The notes under the pieces: model-generated | What the model saw: the letters and a program-made list of their open reading frames with translations, nothing else | The model's database searches: none | What the model was told of the DNA's origin: nothing | Translations under genes and position numbers: made by a program | Assembly (NCBI GenBank): GCA_036874045.1 | Contig: CM072341.1 | Location: forward strand, 17,310,501 to 17,374,500 | DNA: 64,000 bases | From: Cymodocea nodosa | Lineage: Eukaryota > Streptophyta > Magnoliopsida > Alismatales > Cymodoceaceae | Direction: 5' to 3' | Part shown: positions 54,859 to 64,000 of the stretch, piece after piece | Position numbering within the stretch: position 1 is the stretch's first letter | Layout of the letters: every line of letters starts with the position of its first letter

Positions 54859-57825
54859 GATCGGTATTTGGTGAATTGCTTCCATACAAATTTTGACCAA
54901 TCAAGTGAAGGATGCATTCAGGCACTTGTTGAATTGTGTGCAAATAGATTTGGGATTCGAGTCTGTGCAAAAACATCTGATCTAAAGTTTTCTTTTGATA
55001 CTGCAGCGTTTGCAAAACTTGCCATTAACTGGAGGGTGAAATTGTGAAAATGGATTATCTTGTCCTGTTATTTCTATTTCTTTTCCCTTCCTTTTGCCTT
55101 TTCCTTTCATTTACGCCAATAGAAGAATTGGGATTTCGGTACATACTCTTCCATTTTATTCATTTAATTCCAACTTTGGCGTTCCTGAGCATTCAAATTA
55201 TATGAAGGTAGGGACCGAATTATAACTAACTTTTTAATCTTAATTTAATTTCTTCTCATAAAAGTAGGTAGGTACAAGTAGATTTTATTATTATTTTATC
55301 ATACATGTATTGGTAAATTTTTATTTAAATTAAATAAATATTGTTCATTCATCTAAAAATCATAACATTGATGAGGTAAGATCTGACTACATATATATAT
55401 GAATTAAACCTCCATTTCTTCACAGTTGGAGATGATCGATGAATGCTTTGTGGATTTCCATCATTATATTTGCTTCCTATTCCTTTTGTAATCTCTTCTG
55501 CTGGCTTTTGCTCGTTGTCCGTTAGTTTCAGGCATATTTTTCTAATCTTCTGGCTGTATCCGTTAAGTATATTGAAGAGGGTAACTTAGTTTTAAATCTC
55601 AATTATCTCTCAAAAATATGCATGGATGAATTTAAAAATAGCATAATTGTAATTGCTTGCTGGTAATTATTTCTTTGTGAGAAAAATAAAGATCCACGGA
55701 ACTTTTCGTAAATTATTATTATTTGGTTTTTATGGAGATCGCGGGGTTCCTTTGAAACAGGAAAAAGAAAAGAAAGGATCTTCTAATTCCAACAAATGAA
55801 GATCTCAATCTCCACCATTGGATGGTAAATGCAATGATATTTTGTCATTACAACAAAGCAAAATAATTGTATGTTATTGTTTTTTGCTTTTATATATATA
55901 TATCATTAACTTACCTTAGAATATAGATGTCAATTGGGCCATGGTAGGTCAGCCCAACTTGGTACGACATGATTCATCGTGCTGGGTTGGGCTTTTTTTT
56001 TTTGCAAATTCTCAGCTAAGCTCATGCGAGTTGGGCCTGCGGGCCAGGTCATATCTAGACTTTCAAAATTACCTGAATGCCAATCCAATCTGACCCCAAC
56101 CTATAGCCTACACGATCTTGATCCATTGACATGTATAGTCTTAGATTATATGTCATTTCATTAACATCCATTGCCATGCCTATCTCAAATTAGTCTATAG
56201 TTAATGAATCACATACAACATTCTCTATGGCCTTCTTTGTTGCATCCTGGAGATTGTAGACAGGAAGCTTCCCAAACTTTGTAAGGATTTTATTTGTGAT
56301 TTGCTGAAGGGCATAATCAACGTTTGGTTTTTGGAAGGACATTCTTCATAACTCTCATGATAGCTTTTAGATTGATCTATATACGGTTATCACCTTCAAA
56401 GATACATCATGCATGCACCTAAGCCACATATTGAATAATCATACATAATTCTTAGCTGTCCATCCTAATAAAACTTATAAACCATATTAGTTAAGACCCC
56501 AAAGGAATGGGGCAAATGGCATGCCCCACTTGTGAACCAAATATTTTGGGTCAAAGAGATCTTGCTTCAAACCCAGAAATTTAAACTGATTTTTTATATT
56601 TATTTGTTTATATTTTTTTTATATACTCAATATAAATATATATAGATAAATAGATAAAAATATATATAATCTTCAATCTTCTTTCATCATATTAGTCTCT
56701 ATCATATAGAAAAATTGTAGTCCTTCTATTGCATACATTGAAGAATGTATTCAATCAAGAATTGCCTCAAGTGTTTTGAGGGCTACTTTCTCCATGCAGG
56801 CTATTAGGTTTTCTGGGAGTTGTAAATACTTGCAATTGTCAATGTTTGATTTGTAATATTTGAGATAATTTGAGGTGTTGAACTCCATTGTCATAAAAGC
56901 ATTGTCAATCTCAATACTTTAGAATTTTTGTGATTTTAGGTACTTCCCCCAACACCATTTATTGCCCATAACATTGAATATATATAACTACATATTCACA
57001 TTTTTTTAAAAAAAACATAACATTAAATGAAGCTCACTTTTTAAGAAAGACAAAGAAATTTTTTTTTTTTTTGAAGATTAAAGACAACTATGTGTACGAA
57101 TCTTAAGGTTCAAACTTGTCTCTTATCTTCTTCCTTTGCTTCGTCCTTTTTTTTAGTTCAACACCAACGATGTGCCTTAACGATGATTTTGATGAATTTT
57201 TTTGTGTACATGTATTAAATTTTTAACTTAACATAAATAACGTTTATTGTTTTTTCATTTGAAAATCAGTACTTGAAATTTTACAAAAATTGGCGAATTT
57301 TAAGGTCATCGGACAAAAGATCAATACTCGTCCGAGTAAAAAATTTAACATATGTTTATAATACATAATAATAAAATTTACGTGATGACTAATATCATCT
57401 CTTCGTGGCTTCCAAAAGAATACTCATCATATGCAGTGAACCAACGGATTCAAAATATTAGTCACGTTTTGGAAACCATGGGACTCAAAAAATTGTCAAA
57501 TTTTTGTTTCTCCGCTGATTAAATGACTTGACTCCTGAAAAGGAATCGTTATTTATCGTCTCCTTCGCTGCAGTGAATAAAATTATATACTATTTTACTG
57601 TTATGTAAGTATTTCATGAAAAAGATAATTAATTAATGATACTTATAATTTTTAATAAATTTCAAGATTAGTGTTTAACTACCATTATCAGAGAAATCAA
57701 ACCATTTTTTCCTTCGCGAAAATTAAAAAAGAAGATTCCTTAATAAATGTCTCCATCTCTTCGTTTCCTTCTCGTCTGGTGTCTTCCTTTCGGAGTAACC
57801 CGTTCTTCCACCGACGGCGGCTACG
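54859..57825. other. intergenic region
   Basis: The first part should contain the 3' UTR of the small gene. 55925-56120 has GGGTTGGGCTTTT and GCGGGCCAGGTC-type sequence often seen in old plant repeats. TATA-type microsatellites occur near 55391-55401, 55893-55903 and 56635-56670. The final 300 bases are the likely promoter and leader of the adenylosuccinate synthetase gene. No other gene is supported. Confidence 0.55.
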
Positions 57826-61986
<4,161 letters not shown>

Positions 61987-62047
61987 CCTGATCCCTAACT
62001 CTTGAGTCCTTGAGCCACAAAGGAGTGGATATTGAGTGGGCACATGT

Positions 62048-62053
62048 AATAAA
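62048..62053 (+). terminator. PURA: candidate polyadenylation signal of adenylosuccinate synthetase
   Basis: AATAAA lies 62 bases after the stop codon, in an AT-rich context. It is the first canonical hexamer downstream of the coding region. Confidence 0.45.
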
Positions 62054-63357
62054 AAAGTGTTCTAATTTTTCAGTCAATTGAGTAATTTTGAAGTTCTCTT
62101 CATGCGATAATCTGAATTCAGATCCTATCAGCAGTTTGGCTCTAGTGCTCATATCATGTGTCTATTGCATTGCTGTATCCCAACTTATGGTGCCATCTTG
62201 TTGCATCACTTGTGTGTGCAGGGTGCCAAAACACTGTATCGGACCTGCAGAGAAATTGTTTAAAGTTGTTTTGAATAACTGGTATGCAATGCTGATTTTC
62301 TTGAAACTATGTTCCAGACATTTGCTACTGGAAAAAAAATAGATAAATGCATTTGCAAAATTCTCAGGTTCCACAAGCATCATCTAAGGTTTCCTTGGGT
62401 TTTATGCTGGGGATGAGTTTTTTTTTTTTGTTTACATGAATTCCATCATTATTTCTGGACCCAGCTGTCATTGATAATATTGATCTGTATATTCATAGTC
62501 ATCTATTTACTGTGTACTTATAATTCTTATAGAAATAGTTAATCATGTAATAATCCTCATTTGAAGTGTATTTATCATTTTTGCAGAGTACTTTACACAA
62601 AAACCTTTGCTGCTTGAGTCAATTAACACCAGATGTTTAGCATTCTGTGGCACAAGTGGTATCATTTGTTGCTTTTCATACATACGTACCTTCGGCATGG
62701 TGATAAATATAGCAGTATGTACCTCTCTTGATTCCTATTTCATGATTATATGTACGAGCTTCCTATTGTATGATGTCAATAAGCCTAACTGTCATACATA
62801 TCCAGGTCAATCAGCTTATAACCAGAGCTTGCACTCCCATGACAGTCATCTGGTGCACATTCCACCTATTTCGGTAGGCTATCCTTAGGACACTTTCCCA
62901 TATTGCAATGCAACATCCCCACCACATTGGCGCATGTAATCTGCACATCCCCAAGACCTTCCACCACCAAGTTAGGGTTCTCTTTATCAAAGAGCAGGTC
63001 AAAACTTTTCTGGATCAGCAAACTGCTAGAGCTTCACCATCTTGAAGACCAAAGAATAGAATCTTCTTTCTTTCCTTTACATCTTTCTTGGGTTTAATTG
63101 GATCAAGAGATCATAACACATGATTTACATTTTATTCAACATCATATAGATAGCATTGCATTAGCATAAACTAAAAGGAAAACACCTCCAAATCAATATT
63201 ATTTCATCCTTTTCTTTTATGTTTGTTTTCTTTATATTTCTACAACTTACTACGTGATTCTTTTCCTTTTCCTATTTCATCCTTCTCTTCGTCATTTTTT
63301 CATTAAAGCAGGAGAAAAGAGAGAGAAATCACTACACTAACGCCCTTGATTGATAGT

Positions 63358-63640
63358 GTGAAGATTCTGTACTTTAAAGTTAACACTTTTCACAAAATTC
63401 CCTGAGAAACGCATTCAAGTGACAATTGTATTTATTTGAATTGCCAGATTCGTGTCATGTTGATCTATATGTTTAAATCGAATTATATTAACATGGTCTA
63501 AAATCACTAAATAATGGTTTAGTAGAATCTGCACTTTGAAGTTAGATACCTTGAAAATTTTGTTTGAATTGTCAAAATCGTGCCATATTAATCCGTATGT
63601 CTAAATTGAATTATACTAGTGTAACTTAAAATCATCAGAT
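63358..63640. repeat. diverged tandem duplication, unit about 165 bp
   Basis: The first copy (about 63358-63520) and second (about 63522-63640) share the order ATTCTGTACTTTAAAGTTA / AATCTGCACTTTGAAGTTA, TTGAATTGCCAGATTCGTG / TTGAATTGTCAAAATCGTG, and TCTAAATTGAATTATACTAG-like ends. The second copy is shorter. Confidence 0.7.
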
Positions 63641-64000
63641 GATGATTTAGAATAGTCCAAAAATTGTACCATATTGATTAATGGTATAATTTATCTAAAT
63701 CAGATCATACTAGCACAATTGGGTCTAGCACAATCAACAAATGTTACTTTACTTTGATTATAAGAAATTAAGTAGGATTTTTTCCATAAATTTTTTTTTT
63801 TATTTAAAAATCATCTATAATAACTTAATTAATCAGGAACGAAAAATACTATTATTATAAAAAATAAAAAAATCTTAATGAAATCTAACCACCTATTTAA
63901 TAGTTGAATACCTAAATATTTGAAATTGGACTCGATTCATCGGAACCATACGACATGGACCATCTCGGCCGTTGGTCGTATGCTGCTGTCGATCAGAAGG

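Larger units (their letters stand above)
61987..64000. other. 3' flank, no gene supported
   Basis: It begins with the adenylosuccinate synthetase 3' UTR. The region 62600-63100 has open stretches on both strands with no domain. From 63350 on it contains a diverged tandem duplication, then AT-rich sequence to the edge. Confidence 0.5.

Overview
This is a nuclear window from a flowering plant. The evidence is long AT-rich GT-AG introns, plant-type orthologues of conserved single-copy genes, and plant classes of LINE, Ty3/gypsy, Ty1/copia and PIF/Harbinger elements. I cannot name the species; a monocot or early-diverging angiosperm is possible but not shown. No CRISPR array, operon, tRNA or rRNA was seen, and nothing suggests horizontal transfer.

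Layout of host genes. (1) 312-6240, plus: the last six exons of an ALIX/BRO1-type ESCRT-associated protein, running in from the left edge. (2) 7959-11299, minus, convergent with it: a three-exon gene for a protein of about 971 aa of unknown function, with an N-terminal beta-rich block and a short coiled coil. (3) 12779-30969, minus: an eight-exon gene for plant ARMC8 (yeast Gid5/Vid28 counterpart, CTLH/GID ubiquitin ligase), 662 codons spread over 18 kb because its introns are full of transposons. (4) 54640-54858, plus: a 72-aa hydrophobic-N-terminus small plant protein. (5) 57826-61986, plus: plastid-targeted adenylosuccinate synthetase in four exons. These genes do not form one pathway; they are neighbours in an ordinary euchromatic gene string.

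Mobile DNA dominates the rest. One ARMC8 intron carries a LINE split by a degenerate Ty3/gypsy element, with a near-perfect 5-bp target duplication and a LINE reading frame that resumes across the insertion. Another ARMC8 intron carries nearly 1 kb of CT microsatellite with 21 regularly spaced ACACACATACTT-type interruptions. Between 35.5 and 53.2 kb lie LINE fragments, a 629-bp Harbinger deletion derivative, a 328-bp-period tandem duplication with preserved coding, a decayed Ty1/copia element (41594-46281) and a complete 5.95-kb PIF/Harbinger element (47219-53170). The Harbinger element has terminal inverted repeats, TTA target duplications, a DDE transposase gene and a Myb/SANT-like partner gene; only three nonsense codons interrupt the two genes.

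Exon borders were assigned by hand from GT-AG signals, reading phase and remembered family alignments, so single-base errors are possible. No search or alignment program was run. Nothing in the window stands out as a wholly new biological system; the best leads are the unknown 971-aa protein, the almost-intact Harbinger element with its in-window derivative, and the duplicated unknown coding segment near 39.4-40.0 kb.
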